Part shown: in pieces, positions 8,301 through 20,286 of the stretch
Position numbering within the stretch: the first letter of the stretch is position 1
Layout of the letters: each line of letters begins with the position of its first letter
Source: Microvirga sp. SRT01
GTDB taxonomy: Bacteria > Pseudomonadota > Alphaproteobacteria > Sphingomonadales > Sphingomonadaceae
Assembly: GCA_018139225.1 (NCBI GenBank)
Contig: JAGSNX010000004.1
Span: forward strand, 1-64,000
Direction of reading: 5' to 3'
DNA length: 64,000 nucleotides
The notes under the pieces: model-generated
Seen by the model: only the letters and a program-made list of their open reading frames with translations
Told to the model about the DNA's origin: nothing
Database searches by the model: none
Made by a program: the position numbers and the translations under genes

Positions 8301-9370
8301 CGGAGATCCGCGCGCTGACCGGCGCCCGCGGCCTGGCGGCGTGGCTGGTCGTGCTGTTCCACATCCGCGGATCGATCGCAGGGGTGCCGGCGGGCCTCAT
8401 TCGCGTGCTCGACAAGGGCTATCTGGCGGTCGATTTCTTCTTCCTGCTGTCCGGCTTCGTCATCTGGCTGGCGTGGCATGAGCGGCTACGGGATCGGCGC
8501 GCGATCCCGGCCTTCCTGCTCAAGCGGGTGCTGCGCGTGTGGCCGCTGCATGCGGTGATGCTGGCGGCTTTGGTCACGATCGTCGCCGCGCAGGGCGTGC
8601 TCGGGCACCCCGTGGGGGCGCAGTTCCCCTATCGCGACCTGCCGCTGCATCTGTTGCTGACGCAGGATTGGGGGCTGGTGCCGCCGACGACGTGGAACGT
8701 GCCCGCCTGGTCGATCAGCGCCGAGCTGGTCGCATATGCGCTCTTCCCGTTGCTGGTGCTCACCATCGATTGGCGGCGGTGTCCGACGCCGGTGGTGCTG
8801 CTCGGCGTGGCCGTACCGCTAGCGGCACTCGCTTGGGCGATGCGCGGGGAAACGATGCTGGGGCAGGATATCGCCGGCTTCGGCGTCCTGCGCTGCGTGA
8901 CCGAGTTCGCGGCCGGGACCGCGGTGGGCGCATTATGGCTGCGCTGGCGTGGCGACGTGTCGGCGCGGTGGCCGATGCTCGCGGCGGCGGTCGGCGGGGT
9001 CGCGCTGGCAATCGGGGCACCGGAGGTCGTCGACGCGCCGGCCACGCTCGCGGCGCTCCTTCTGGCGCTGGCGCTCGGTGCGGGAACGCCGGGGCATGTG
9101 CTGGAGGGGCGAACGGTGCATTGGCTCGGCACGATCAGCTATGCGACCTACCTGTCGCATTACGTGCTCTGGCACGCCTTCAAGCTGGTGGCCGTCCGCA
9201 ACGTTGCCGACGTCCCGCCGCTGTCGATCGCCATATTCCTTGCGCTGGTACTGGCCGCGTCGGCTTGCCTGTACACCTATGTGGAGGTTCCGGCGCAGCG
9301 CTGGCGTGGAGTGCGCGGCTGGTCTCCGCGATCCTCCCCGGCACGGGGAGGTGGCGCGCCGCAGGCGTAA
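8297..9370 (+). CDS. Acyltransferase 3 family (OafA/YrhL-like)
   Basis: The 357-aa integral membrane protein starts MTEIRALTGARGLAAWLVVLFH, the conserved opening of acyltransferase-3 proteins with the histidine of the active site. The later motif VDFFFLLSGFVI is also typical. These enzymes O-acylate surface sugars, so it may decorate the glycan made by its neighbours. The last about 15 codons, including the stop, lie inside a palindromic repeat (9331-9379) and read [13 protein letters not shown]. The native C-terminus was therefore probably replaced or extended by the repeat. Confidence 0.9.
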   Translation: MTEIRALTGARGLAAWLVVLFHIRGSIAGVPAGLIRVLDKGYLAVDFFFLLSGFVIWLAWHERLRDRRAIPAFLLKRVLRVWPLHAVMLAALVTIVAAQGVLGHPVGAQFPYRDLPLHLLLTQDWGLVPPTTWNVPAWSISAELVAYALFPLLVLTIDWRRCPTPVVLLGVAVPLAALAWAMRGETMLGQDIAGFGVLRCVTEFAAGTAVGALWLRWRGDVSARWPMLAAAVGGVALAIGAPEVVDAPATLAALLLALALGAGTPGHVLEGRTVHWLGTISYATYLSHYVLWHAFKLVAVRNVADVPPLSIAIFLALVLAASACLYTYVEVPAQRWRGVRGWSPRSSPARGGGAPQA

Positions 9371-9450
9371 CGGAGGGGCAACCACGAACCGTTCGGCCTG
9401 TGGATGCCCCTCCGGCGCATTCGCGCCACCTCCCCTGAAGAGGGGAGGAT
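9331..9450. repeat. Inverted pair of palindromic repeats (ATCCTCCCC family)
   Basis: Arm 1 (9331-9379) and arm 2 (9406-9450) are imperfect inverted copies. They share ATCCTCCCC, GGGGAGGTGGCGCG and GGAGGGGC in the same order when one is reversed, and each arm also contains its own small hairpin. The pair sits between the convergent acyltransferase and DJ-1-type genes and supplies the last codons of the first. A 21-nt stretch (9331-9351) is identical to 50990-51010 inside truB. Confidence 0.85.
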
Positions 9451-9461
9451 CAAGGGTGCTT

Positions 9462-10025
9462 TTACTCCGCAGGCTCGTCCGCCAGCTCCTCGACCAGCGC
9501 CGCGATGATCGCCCGGTTGAACGCAGGAATATCGTCCGGCTTGCGGCTGGTGATCAGGTTGCCGTCGACCACGACCTCCTCGTCCACCACGTCGCCGCCG
9601 GCATTCTCCAGATCGGTGCGGATCGACGGATAGCTGGTCAGCCGGCGGCCATCGATCACGTCCGCCTCCGCCAGCAGCCACGGGCCGTGACAGATCGCCG
9701 CAACGATCTTGTCGTCCTCCATGAACTCCGCGACGATCTCGACCGCTCGGTCCTCCTGCCGCAGCTTGTCGGGATTGCAGGTGCCGCCCGGCAGCACCAG
9801 CGCGTCGTAATCGTCGGTATCCACCTCATCCAGCGTCAGGTCCGGCGTCGCCGTCTCCGCCTTGTTCAGGTCCTGCTCCATGCCCTGGATCGGGTCCGTC
9901 TTGATCGAGGCCAGCGTCACCGTCGCCCCGGCGGCCTCCAGTGCCTTTTTCGGCTCGAACAATTCCACCGTCTCGAAACCGTCGGCGGCCAGCATCAGCA
10001 CGCGCGCCTTGGAAAGATCTGCCAT
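9462..10025 (-). CDS. DJ-1/PfpI family protein (type 1 glutamine amidotransferase-like)
   Basis: This 187-aa soluble protein has the PfpI/YhbO-type fold. It carries Glu17 in DGFE, the LVLPGGTCNPD strand, and the nucleophile elbow AICHGPW with Cys112 next to His113. Family members act as deglycases, chaperones or proteases; which activity applies here is not known. The ATG at 10025 is preceded by AGGAG with 8-nt spacing. It diverges from the topoisomerase IB gene, and both are often linked to stress resistance. Confidence 0.9.
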   Translation of the reverse strand: MADLSKARVLMLAADGFETVELFEPKKALEAAGATVTLASIKTDPIQGMEQDLNKAETATPDLTLDEVDTDDYDALVLPGGTCNPDKLRQEDRAVEIVAEFMEDDKIVAAICHGPWLLAEADVIDGRRLTSYPSIRTDLENAGGDVVDEEVVVDGNLITSRKPDDIPAFNRAIIAALVEELADEPAE

Positions 10026-10137
10026 CGGATGAACTCCTGTCGAGGTGGGAGCCGCCTCAACCCCCGCCTCACGGCCTCGTTCCGGAACGAAGCGACGAGT
10101 CCATGCATTGCCCGGACAAGAAGCGACCGGAGCATCA

Positions 10138-11130
10138 ATGGCGACCCGCATAGTCTATTCCGATGACTCGAAGCCCGGCATCACGCGCCGTAAGGTGCGG
10201 AACGGATGGGCTTATTACGATGCGGGCGGTGACCGCATCACCGACCGCAACGAGATCGACCGGCTGAACGCGATCGGCCTGCCCCCCGCCTACAGAGACG
10301 CATGGTTCAACCCCAGGGCGAACGGCCATATCCAGGCCGTCGGCTGGGACGAGAAGGGCCGCAAGCAATACCGTTACCACACCGGCTTCCGCGAGGCGCA
10401 GGAGGCGGCCAAGTACGAGAAGTGCGCCGATTTTGGCCATTGCCTGCCGGCGATCCGCAAGAAGGTCGAGGCGGACCTGAACAAGCGTTCGCTCTCCCGC
10501 GACCGCGCCGTCGCCGCGGTCGTGCGGCTGCTGGATGTCGGTCACCTTCGCGTCGGCAATGAGGCGTACGTCGCCAGCAACGAGAGCTTTGGCGCGACCA
10601 CGCTGCGCAAGCGTCATGGCGAGGTGAAGGGGCATACGCTCCGCCTTCGCTTCAAGGGCAAATCGGGCAAGGAACGCGACATGAAGGTCGCCGACCGCGC
10701 GCTCGCGTCGGCGGTCAAGAAGATGCAGGACCTCGACGAACAGCATCTGTTTGCCTGGGTCGACGACAAGGGCGAGGCGCATCCGGTCACCTCGTCCGAC
10801 GTCAACGACTATATCCGCGAGGCGACCGGCCACGATTTCACCGCCAAGCATTTCCGCACCTGGTGCGCGAGCGTCTGCGCGTTCGAGGCTCTGGCCTCCG
10901 CCGAGCGGGACCTGAGCCTGAAGTCGCTGCTGGAGCCCGTCGTCGCAAAGCTGGGCAATACGCCCGCCATCGCGCGTAAGAGCTATGTCCACCCGTCGCT
11001 GATCGACCTCGTTAAAAAGGGTCAGTCGGCGTTTCGCAAGGCCACGCGCCTCCCCCGTGCCAAACGCTATCTGACGCGCGAGGAGCGCGGCCTGATCGCG
11101 TTCCTCGAAGCCGGCACGCCCACCACCTGA
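10138..11130 (+). CDS. DNA topoisomerase IB (poxvirus-like)
   Basis: The 330-aa enzyme nicks one DNA strand through a 3'-phosphotyrosine and relaxes supercoils. The N-terminal domain contains IGLPPAYRDAWFNPRANGHIQA and QYRYH. The catalytic domain holds the LRVGNEAYVASNESFGATTL segment, KHFRTWCAS with the catalytic arginine, and the nucleophile Tyr283 in ARKSYVHPSL. This is the usual length for bacterial type IB enzymes. I chose the ATG at 10138 as the family-like start (MATRIVYSDD). The mscS gene begins 11 nt after the stop and may be co-transcribed. Confidence 0.93.
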   Translation: MATRIVYSDDSKPGITRRKVRNGWAYYDAGGDRITDRNEIDRLNAIGLPPAYRDAWFNPRANGHIQAVGWDEKGRKQYRYHTGFREAQEAAKYEKCADFGHCLPAIRKKVEADLNKRSLSRDRAVAAVVRLLDVGHLRVGNEAYVASNESFGATTLRKRHGEVKGHTLRLRFKGKSGKERDMKVADRALASAVKKMQDLDEQHLFAWVDDKGEAHPVTSSDVNDYIREATGHDFTAKHFRTWCASVCAFEALASAERDLSLKSLLEPVVAKLGNTPAIARKSYVHPSLIDLVKKGQSAFRKATRLPRAKRYLTREERGLIAFLEAGTPTT

Positions 11131-11141
11131 GTAAGTTCGCC

Positions 11142-12305
11142 ATGTCCAAATCCCCCGCCGCCAACGCGCAGGAGCCGCTGTTCGACGCCTCCGGTTTCGC
11201 CACTCAGACGAGCGGACTGTTCACCGCCAGCCGGGAGTGGTTGCAGCATCACTGGCTCCAGATCCTGATCGCCTTCGCCATCGGGGCGATCATCGTCATC
11301 GTCCTTCACGCGGCCCGCCGCCTCGCCGGCAAGCTGGCGGTGCGCGATCCGGAAGGCCGCGCCGGCTGGGGCTCGATCATCGGCCGCGCGCTGGTGAAGA
11401 CCAGCAACTTCTTCATCATCATGCTCGCCGCCAAACTCGTCGCGGGCTACGCGGGCGCACCGTCCCAGGTATCGAGCACGATCAACTTCCTGTGGACGAT
11501 CGCCTCCGTCTTCCAGGCGGCGGCGTGGGTACGGGAGATCGCGCTGGGCGCGATCGAGCATCGTACCCAGTCGGCGCATTACTCGGGCGAGGCGCTGCTA
11601 TCCGCGATGGGCCTGATCCGGGTCCTCATCACGTTCGCGCTGTTCGCGATCGCGCTGGTGGTGGTGCTCGACAATCTGGGGGTCAACGTCACTGGCCTCG
11701 TTGCGGGGCTTGGCGTCGGCGGTATCGCCATCGGTCTGGCGGCGCAGGGTATCTTCGGCGACCTGTTCGCGGCGCTGGCGATCATCTTCGACCGACCGTT
11801 CCGGCGCGGCGACAAGGTCCAGTACGACCAGACCGTCGGCGTGATCGAGTCGATCGGGCTGAAATCGACCCGCATCCGCTCGTTCGGCGGCGAAATGCGC
11901 GTCATCAGCAACCGGCAACTGCTCGACAAGGAGATCCAGAACATCTCCAACCGCGATCACGTCCGCGTCACCCTGACGATCGGCGTCGCGTACGAAACCC
12001 CGCCGGAAAAGCTGGAGGCGCTGCCCGACCTGCTGAAGGCCGTCTTCGAAGACGCCGGCGGCAAGGTTGCACGCGCCAGCTTCGAAACCTTCGGCGCGTC
12101 CAGCCTCGACTTCATCGTCCAGTTCGACGTGCCCGGCGACGACTGGCCCACCGCCCACGCGACCCGCAACAAAGCGCTGGTGCTGCTGATGCGCCGCTTC
12201 GCCGAACAGGGCATCGTCATCCCCTATCCCACCCAGACCACCTACACCGCCGCGCCCGACGGTACGCTGGTCATGCCCTATGCGGTGCAGAAGACCGAAG
12301 GTTAG
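11142..12305 (+). CDS. Mechanosensitive ion channel, MscS family
   Basis: The 387-aa inner-membrane protein has four hydrophobic helices, one more than minimal MscS. The pore helix is GLGVGGIAIGLAAQGIFGDL, with the expected Gly/Ala packing. The beta domain follows with FDRPFRRGDKV and SIGLKSTRIRSFGGEM. It releases solutes under hypo-osmotic shock. It follows topoisomerase IB by 11 nt. A palindrome separates it from a convergent gene. Confidence 0.93.
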   Translation: MSKSPAANAQEPLFDASGFATQTSGLFTASREWLQHHWLQILIAFAIGAIIVIVLHAARRLAGKLAVRDPEGRAGWGSIIGRALVKTSNFFIIMLAAKLVAGYAGAPSQVSSTINFLWTIASVFQAAAWVREIALGAIEHRTQSAHYSGEALLSAMGLIRVLITFALFAIALVVVLDNLGVNVTGLVAGLGVGGIAIGLAAQGIFGDLFAALAIIFDRPFRRGDKVQYDQTVGVIESIGLKSTRIRSFGGEMRVISNRQLLDKEIQNISNRDHVRVTLTIGVAYETPPEKLEALPDLLKAVFEDAGGKVARASFETFGASSLDFIVQFDVPGDDWPTAHATRNKALVLLMRRFAEQGIVIPYPTQTTYTAAPDGTLVMPYAVQKTEG

Positions 12306-12327
12306 GGCGGCCTGATTTCACCGTCAT

Positions 12328-12349
12328 GCCGTGCTCGTCCCGGCACGGC
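12328..12349. repeat. Palindrome between convergent genes (CGTCATGCC family)
   Basis: GCCGTGC (12328-12334) pairs with GCACGGC (12343-12349) within a CCGTCATGCCG... repeat unit. It probably serves as terminator for the convergent mscS-like and secreted-protein genes. Confidence 0.6.
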
Positions 12350-12357
12350 GGACGATC

Positions 12358-12750
12358 CTATTGCTCTTCCACCAGAACCGTCATCGTCAACGGCGCCTGT
12401 CCGGAGCGGGTGATGCCGACCGTCGTCGCCTTCCCGATCTGTCCGGTCACTTGGGGAGACGCCACGCGCATCAGCTTGCCTCCGCTCCGAAGCGACAGGT
12501 CGGATGCGACCAGTCTCGCGTCTTCCCGACCGCCCGGCACGCGGGACAGCGTTGATCGCAGCGCAAACGCCCCGCTGCCCACCGTGCCGGTTCCCCCGTC
12601 GGCGATGATGATATGCGGTCTGCCGATGACGCGGTTTCCATCGACGATCTCGTATTTGATGACGAATGTCCGTGCATCCGATTGAGCTTGTTGAGCAACC
12701 GACCCGGTCCCGACGATTAGACACAGCATCGTGACGACCATCGATCGCAT
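12358..12750 (-). CDS. Secreted hypothetical protein
   Basis: This is a 130-aa protein with a signal peptide (MRSMVVTMLCLIVGTGSVAQ) that predicts export to the periplasm. The mature part is short, beta-rich and without cysteines; it ends SGQAPLTMTVLVEEQ. I recognise no family. Codon use matches its neighbours and a GGGGTG motif lies about 8 nt before the ATG, so it is likely real. It stands alone, convergent with the mscS-like gene and divergent from recN. Confidence 0.7.
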   Translation of the reverse strand: MRSMVVTMLCLIVGTGSVAQQAQSDARTFVIKYEIVDGNRVIGRPHIIIADGGTGTVGSGAFALRSTLSRVPGGREDARLVASDLSLRSGGKLMRVASPQVTGQIGKATTVGITRSGQAPLTMTVLVEEQ

Positions 12751-12972
12751 GATTTCAGCACCCCTTTATTCATAAGGCATACATCTATTCTCTGGTTACG
12801 GAGCGGCGGCAAGACAATTGCATTCGCGTGCTATTGCCCTCCCGGACAACGAAGCTGCGTCGCTGGTTAGGGTATCCCGGATACGCGCGGCACGATCGAC
12901 GGGTTGCACGCCGTTGCCCCCGGAACATAAGCGGTTCAATTCCCCGCCAACCCGCACTAAACAGCACCTCAG

Positions 12973-14627
12973 ATGCTGACCGCCCTTTCCATCCGCGACG
13001 TCGTGCTGATCGAAGCGCTGGACCTCGATTTCGGGCCGGGGCTCGGCGTGCTGACCGGCGAGACGGGCGCGGGCAAGTCGATCCTGCTCGATGCGCTCGG
13101 CCTCGCGCTCGGTGGACGCGGCGACAGCGGTCTGGTGCGGCACGGCGCGGCGCAGGCGGTGGTGACCGCCAGTTTCGAGCCCCCCGCCGCCGATCTCGCC
13201 GCATTGCTCGACGGCAACGGTGTCGAGGTGGAGCCGGGCGAGCCGCTGCTGATCCGCCGCATCGTGAAGGCGGACGGCGGCAGCCGCGCCTTCGTCAACA
13301 ACCAGCCTGCATCCGCGACCCTGCTGCGCGAGATCGCGCCGCGCTTGGTCGAGATCCACGGCCAGCACGACGATCGCGGCCTGCTCAATCCCCGCGGCCA
13401 CCGCGCGCTGCTCGATGCGTTCGGCCGGGTCGACATCGCCGACGCCGGCCGCGCCTGGAGCGCCTATCGCGAGGCGGAGTCCGCGCTGGCTGCCGCGCGT
13501 GCGGAGATCGAGACGGCGGCCCGCGACCGCGAGTGGCTGGAACATGCGGTCGGCGAACTGCGCACTCTCGCTCCCGAGCCCGGCGAGGAGGAGGCGCTCG
13601 CCGACAAGCGCCGGTCGATGCAGCGCGCGGAGAAGGTGGCGGACGACCTCGCCGCGATCGACGCGCATCTGGAGGGTTCGGACGGCGGCCTCGCGAAGCT
13701 GCGTCAGGCCGCCCGCGTGCTGGAGCGGGTCGCCGCCGACCATCCCGCCCTCGCCGAGGCACTGGCCGCGGTCGATCGCGCCGTGACGGAGGCGGACGCC
13801 GCCGAGGACAGCCTGCGCGAGGCCCGCACGGCGCTGTCGTACGATCCCCGCGCGCTGGAGGATGACGAGACGCGTCTGTTCGAACTGCGCGCCATGGCCC
13901 GCAAGCATCGCGTCCAGCCCGACGATCTCGCCGCCCTGGCCGACGACCTCGCCGCTCGGCTGGAGCGGCTGGAGGCGGGCGAAGGCGGCATCGCCAAGTT
14001 GCAGGCGACGGTGAAGACCGCGCACGCCGCCTATGACGCCGCCGCCGCAATTGTGTCCGATCAGCGCCGTGCCGCCGCCACGCGGCTCGACGTGGCGGTC
14101 GCGAACGAACTCGCGTCGCTGAAGCTGGACGCTGCGCGCTTCAAGACCGTCGTCGCGGAAGTTGCCGCCGAGGGCTGGTCCGCCGCCGGCCGCGACCGCG
14201 TGGAGTTCGAAATTTCGACCAACCCCGGCGCGCCCTTCGCACCGCTGACCAAGATCGCATCGGGCGGCGAGCTGTCCCGCTTCATCCTCGCGCTGAAGGT
14301 CGCGCTGGCTGAAACGGGCGGCGCGGCGACGATGGTGTTCGATGAGATCGATCGCGGCGTCGGTGGCGCGGTCGCCTCCGCGATCGGCGAGCGGCTGGCG
14401 CGGCTGGCGGAAAGTACGCAGTTGCTGGTCGTCACGCACAGCCCGCAGGTCGCGGCGCGAGGTGCCGCGCATCTGCTGATCGCCAAATCGTCGGACGGCA
14501 CCGTCACCCGCACCGGCGTCCGCCATCTGGACGAGGACGATCGGCGTGAGGAGATCGCGCGCATGCTGTCCGGCGCGACGATCACCGACGAGGCGCGCGC
14601 GCAGGCCGACCGTCTGCTGGAAACCGC

Positions 14628-14631
<4 letters not shown>
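12973..14631 (+). CDS. recN: DNA repair protein RecN
   Basis: The 552-aa SMC-like ATPase acts in double-strand break repair. The Walker A motif GETGAGKS is at residues 29-36, and the central part (about 150-370) is a charged coiled coil. The C-terminal ATPase half carries the signature KIASGGELSRFILALK and the Walker B MVFDEIDRGVGG, followed by the switch histidine in VVTHSPQVAA. The length is normal. Its TGA overlaps the ATG of the next (broken) small gene, and ligA follows, making a DNA-repair transcription unit. Confidence 0.96.
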
Positions 14632-17073
<2,442 letters not shown>

Positions 17074-17242
17074 GCCGCCGCACGGGTCAGCAGCGTTGCC
17101 GTTTTGCAACGCAGCACGACAGAATTATCAAAGCCTTGGAACCATCTCGCATCTGTCACCGAAGCGTCATAATCGTGCCGCAGGGCGCGGATCGAAGCGG
17201 CAGTGACCGCCGACCGGAGCGTTGGGCTCAAGGGGACAATAG

Positions 17243-19843
17243 ATGCGAACGAAGCTTTATTGCAGCGTGGCCTTTGCCGCGCTCATGATTCCGGCTGGCG
17301 CAATGGCGCAGTCGACCGGCACCGTCGAAGCCGAAGAGGGCGAAATCGTCGTTACCGGCAGCCGTGGCCCCGTCACCATCGACGGCATCCAGATTCCTGA
17401 AACTCCGAAGGCTCGCGCCGTGTTGACGCAGGAGCTGATCGAGCGCCGCGCGCCCGGCCAGACGATCCTCGACACGATCAACCTTATTCCGGGTGTCAGC
17501 TTCACCAACTCCGACGCTTACGGCGGCTCGGGCGGGCAGATCCGTATCCGCGGCTTTGATGGCAATCGCATCGCGCTGACCTTCGACGGCATTCCGCTGA
17601 ACGACTCCGGCAACTACGCGATCTATTCCAACCAGCAGCTCGATCCCGAGCTGATCGAGCAGGTCAACGTCAACTTCGGCTCGGCCGACGTCGACTCTCC
17701 CACGGCCGCCGCATCGGGTGGCACGGTCAACTATCGCTCGCTGATCCCCACTGACGAGTTGCACGCCGCGGCAGTATACTCGCGCGGCACCAACGACATG
17801 AACCGCGCCTTCGTCATGCTGAACACGGGTCAGTTCACCTCTTTCGGCACCAAAGCGTGGCTGTCCGCCTCGACGCAGAAGTACGACCAGTTCCGCGGTC
17901 CGGGTACGATCTACAAGCAGCAGTATAACGGCAAGATCTACCAGCCGATCGGCAACAACGGCGACTTCGTGGCAATCGCTGCGCATTACAACCAGAACCG
18001 CAGCTACTTCTATTCGAACCCGACTTTCGCCAACATCCGGACGCGCGTCGCGGGTGCCGGTGCCACGATCCCGACGACCGGATCGGCGGCCAACCCCTAT
18101 ACGCTCGATCTGAGCAACAACGAATATGATTACGTGTTCGACGACACGTCCAGCACCTATCGCTACGATTACGCCTGCGACCTCCAGTCGCAGCCGGGCG
18201 GCACCGGTTCGCAGACTGATCGCAACAGCTGCAACAACATCTACACGACGGCCTTCAACCCGTCGAACACCGGCAACGTCCGTCTGAACTCCCGCTTCGA
18301 AGTCACCGACAAGCTCCTCTTCACGCTCGACGGCGCATTCTCGTTCACGCGTGCGAACGGCGGCGGCTCGGCGTTGCTGGCCGAAACGGACGCCAGCGCC
18401 ACGAGCGCGAACGGCACCTATGCACAGCAATATGCACAGACATCGGGACGCCTCGGCGCCGGCATTGCGCCCGGAGTCGACATCAACGGTGACGGTGACC
18501 GTTCGGACTTCGTGCGCGTCTACTTCCCGTCGAACACGCGCACCCGCCGCTACACGGCGATCGCCGGCCTGCGGTACCAGATCAACGACGATCATCTGGT
18601 TCGCATAGCCTATACGTGGGACAGCGCCCGCCACCGCCAGACCGGCGAAGCGTCGCTGCTGACCAACGAGGGTCGTCCGCAATCGCCGTTCAGCTCGCTG
18701 GACGACGGCACGACGCCCGTTCTCGATGCCGCCGGCAACGTGTTCCAGAAGCGCAACCGCTTGTCCTATGCGATCCTGCATCAGGTCTCGGCGGAGTATC
18801 GCGGCGGCTTCTTCGACGACACGTTCAAGGTGGCGCTGGGCGTCCGCGCTCCGTTCTTCCGTCGCAACCTGAACAACTATTGCTACACGATCGCCGGCCA
18901 GTCGAGCGACGCCTACTGCACGTCGCAGACCGCGGCACAGGTCGCGGCCTTCGACACCGCCAACAACAGCGTGTCGCTGGGCGCGCCGTACACGCGCCGC
19001 ATCAAGACCTATAATGCGGTGCTGCCGAACGTCGGCTTCACCTTCAACGCGACGCCGGCGATCAGCATGTTCGGCAGCTATTCGAAAGGCCTGTCGCTGC
19101 CGCGCACCGACAACCTTTACGGCTTCGACGACGTGTCCATCTCGCCCGTCTCGGCGGTCGATCCGGAGAAGACCGACTCGTTCGATCTCGGTCTGCGCTA
19201 CACCAACCGCCTCATCCAGGCGCAGGTCGCCGGCTGGTACGTCCGTTTCAAGAACCGGATCATCAGCTCGCAGACGCTGCTCGACGGCAATCAGACGATC
19301 AACGTCGACCGCAACGTGGGTGACGTGAAGAGCCACGGCGTCGACGCCAGCCTGGCGATCAAGCCGGTCCGCTGGTTGTCGCTCTATGGTTTCGGCTCCT
19401 ACACGATCGCTCGCCTCCAGGAGGATGCGACGGACCCGTTGACCGGTCGTGTCCTCGTCCCGACCGCCGGCAAGTTCGTGGTCGAGACGCCGAAGTGGCA
19501 GTATGGCGGTCGCGCGCAGCTCAACCTCAATCCGGTCTCGGTCGGTGTTCAGGCGAAGCGCACCGGCGACCGCTGGGTTACCGACGTCAACGACCTGAAG
19601 GCGGCTGGCTACACGCTCGTCGATCTGGACGCGCGCCTCGACCTCGGCTTCGCCGGGCTGGACCGCACGTTCCTTCAGCTCAACGTGAGCAACCTGCTAA
19701 AGGAGCGCTACTTCGGCAACCTGTCGACGGTGTCGAACGCGTTCCCCTACACACAGGGCACGGTGACCACGAACGCAGGCGGTCCGCGCCTGACCTTCGG
19801 CGCGCCGCGCACGTTCATCGGCTCGATCCACTTCGAGTTCTGA
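17243..19843 (+). CDS. TonB-dependent outer-membrane receptor
   Basis: The 866-aa protein has a signal peptide (MRTKLYCSVAFAALMIPAGAMAQ) and a TonB-box-like GEIVVTGS near the mature N-terminus. A plug domain (about 50-180, with GQIRIRGFDGNRIALTFDGIP) precedes a 22-strand beta-barrel that ends in aromatic IHFEF. Several cysteines lie in extracellular-loop regions (around residues 310-335 and 550-565), which may form disulphides. The substrate is unknown. AGGGGA precedes the ATG. The gene is followed by a strong hairpin terminator. Confidence 0.92.
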   Translation: MRTKLYCSVAFAALMIPAGAMAQSTGTVEAEEGEIVVTGSRGPVTIDGIQIPETPKARAVLTQELIERRAPGQTILDTINLIPGVSFTNSDAYGGSGGQIRIRGFDGNRIALTFDGIPLNDSGNYAIYSNQQLDPELIEQVNVNFGSADVDSPTAAASGGTVNYRSLIPTDELHAAAVYSRGTNDMNRAFVMLNTGQFTSFGTKAWLSASTQKYDQFRGPGTIYKQQYNGKIYQPIGNNGDFVAIAAHYNQNRSYFYSNPTFANIRTRVAGAGATIPTTGSAANPYTLDLSNNEYDYVFDDTSSTYRYDYACDLQSQPGGTGSQTDRNSCNNIYTTAFNPSNTGNVRLNSRFEVTDKLLFTLDGAFSFTRANGGGSALLAETDASATSANGTYAQQYAQTSGRLGAGIAPGVDINGDGDRSDFVRVYFPSNTRTRRYTAIAGLRYQINDDHLVRIAYTWDSARHRQTGEASLLTNEGRPQSPFSSLDDGTTPVLDAAGNVFQKRNRLSYAILHQVSAEYRGGFFDDTFKVALGVRAPFFRRNLNNYCYTIAGQSSDAYCTSQTAAQVAAFDTANNSVSLGAPYTRRIKTYNAVLPNVGFTFNATPAISMFGSYSKGLSLPRTDNLYGFDDVSISPVSAVDPEKTDSFDLGLRYTNRLIQAQVAGWYVRFKNRIISSQTLLDGNQTINVDRNVGDVKSHGVDASLAIKPVRWLSLYGFGSYTIARLQEDATDPLTGRVLVPTAGKFVVETPKWQYGGRAQLNLNPVSVGVQAKRTGDRWVTDVNDLKAAGYTLVDLDARLDLGFAGLDRTFLQLNVSNLLKERYFGNLSTVSNAFPYTQGTVTTNAGGPRLTFGAPRTFIGSIHFEF

Positions 19844-19862
19844 TCCGCACCGACGCCTGAAC

Positions 19863-19898
19863 GGGGCCGCCGCGAACCTTCGGGATCGCGGCGGCCCC
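19863..19898 (+). terminator. Strong hairpin terminator after the TonB receptor
   Basis: GGGGCCGCCGCGA (19863-19875) and TCGCGGCGGCCCC (19886-19898) form a perfect 13-bp stem with a 10-nt loop, 20 nt after the stop. There is no clear T run, so termination may be partly Rho-assisted. Confidence 0.75.
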
Positions 19899-19927
19899 TA
19901 TATCGGGAATCACCGTGGGGTCAGCTA

Positions 19928-20122
19928 TTACCAATATTGCTGGCATTCACCGATGAACGAACCCCAAAGATACCATCCAGCTTCAGACAGGTACGGCTTG
20001 GTACAAACCTCGGACCACCTCCTCGTCGCCTCCGTCTCAGCTGTAAGCATTGTGCTTGCTCCCGCTGAAGCAAAAGACAGTCCGGTAAAAGCGATTGCCG
20101 CCACGTATTTAAATTTTTTCAT
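19928..20122 (-). CDS. Small secreted protein (64 aa)
   Basis: The frame begins MKKFKYVAAIAFTGLSFASAGA, a clear signal peptide, and leaves a mature peptide of about 42 aa with two cysteines, which could form one disulphide, and several tryptophans (ending ECQQYW). The family is unknown. Codon use is more A/T-rich than in its neighbours and no strong ribosome binding site is visible. It is therefore either a recently acquired or fast-evolving gene, or spurious. The signal peptide makes a real gene somewhat more likely. Confidence 0.5.
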   Translation of the reverse strand: MKKFKYVAAIAFTGLSFASAGASTMLTAETEATRRWSEVCTKPYLSEAGWYLWGSFIGECQQYW

Positions 20123-20286
20123 CAGACGCCGATCTATATGTGGGAACGTATTTTCCCCGTAAAAATGGTACGGTTATCGCCGTAGGTTGGAAAGCGTTTC
20201 CTTGGCAGGCGCTTGAGCGGCCTCGTAGCGAAATGTAGCTAGGCGCAGCTTTGCGCGATTTAGATAGGCGGTGTAGAAGCCGGCGG

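Noticed and set aside
12796..14526. A 576-codon minus-strand open frame
   Set aside because: It mirrors recN, which has complete ATPase motifs; the antisense frame has none.
17074..17242. Possible cobalamin or other riboswitch before the TonB receptor
   Set aside because: No riboswitch consensus boxes are visible; only a weak GTTGC/GCAAC palindrome near 17091 is present.
17228..19336. A 702-codon minus-strand open frame
   Set aside because: It is antisense to the TonB receptor and lacks any recognisable domain.
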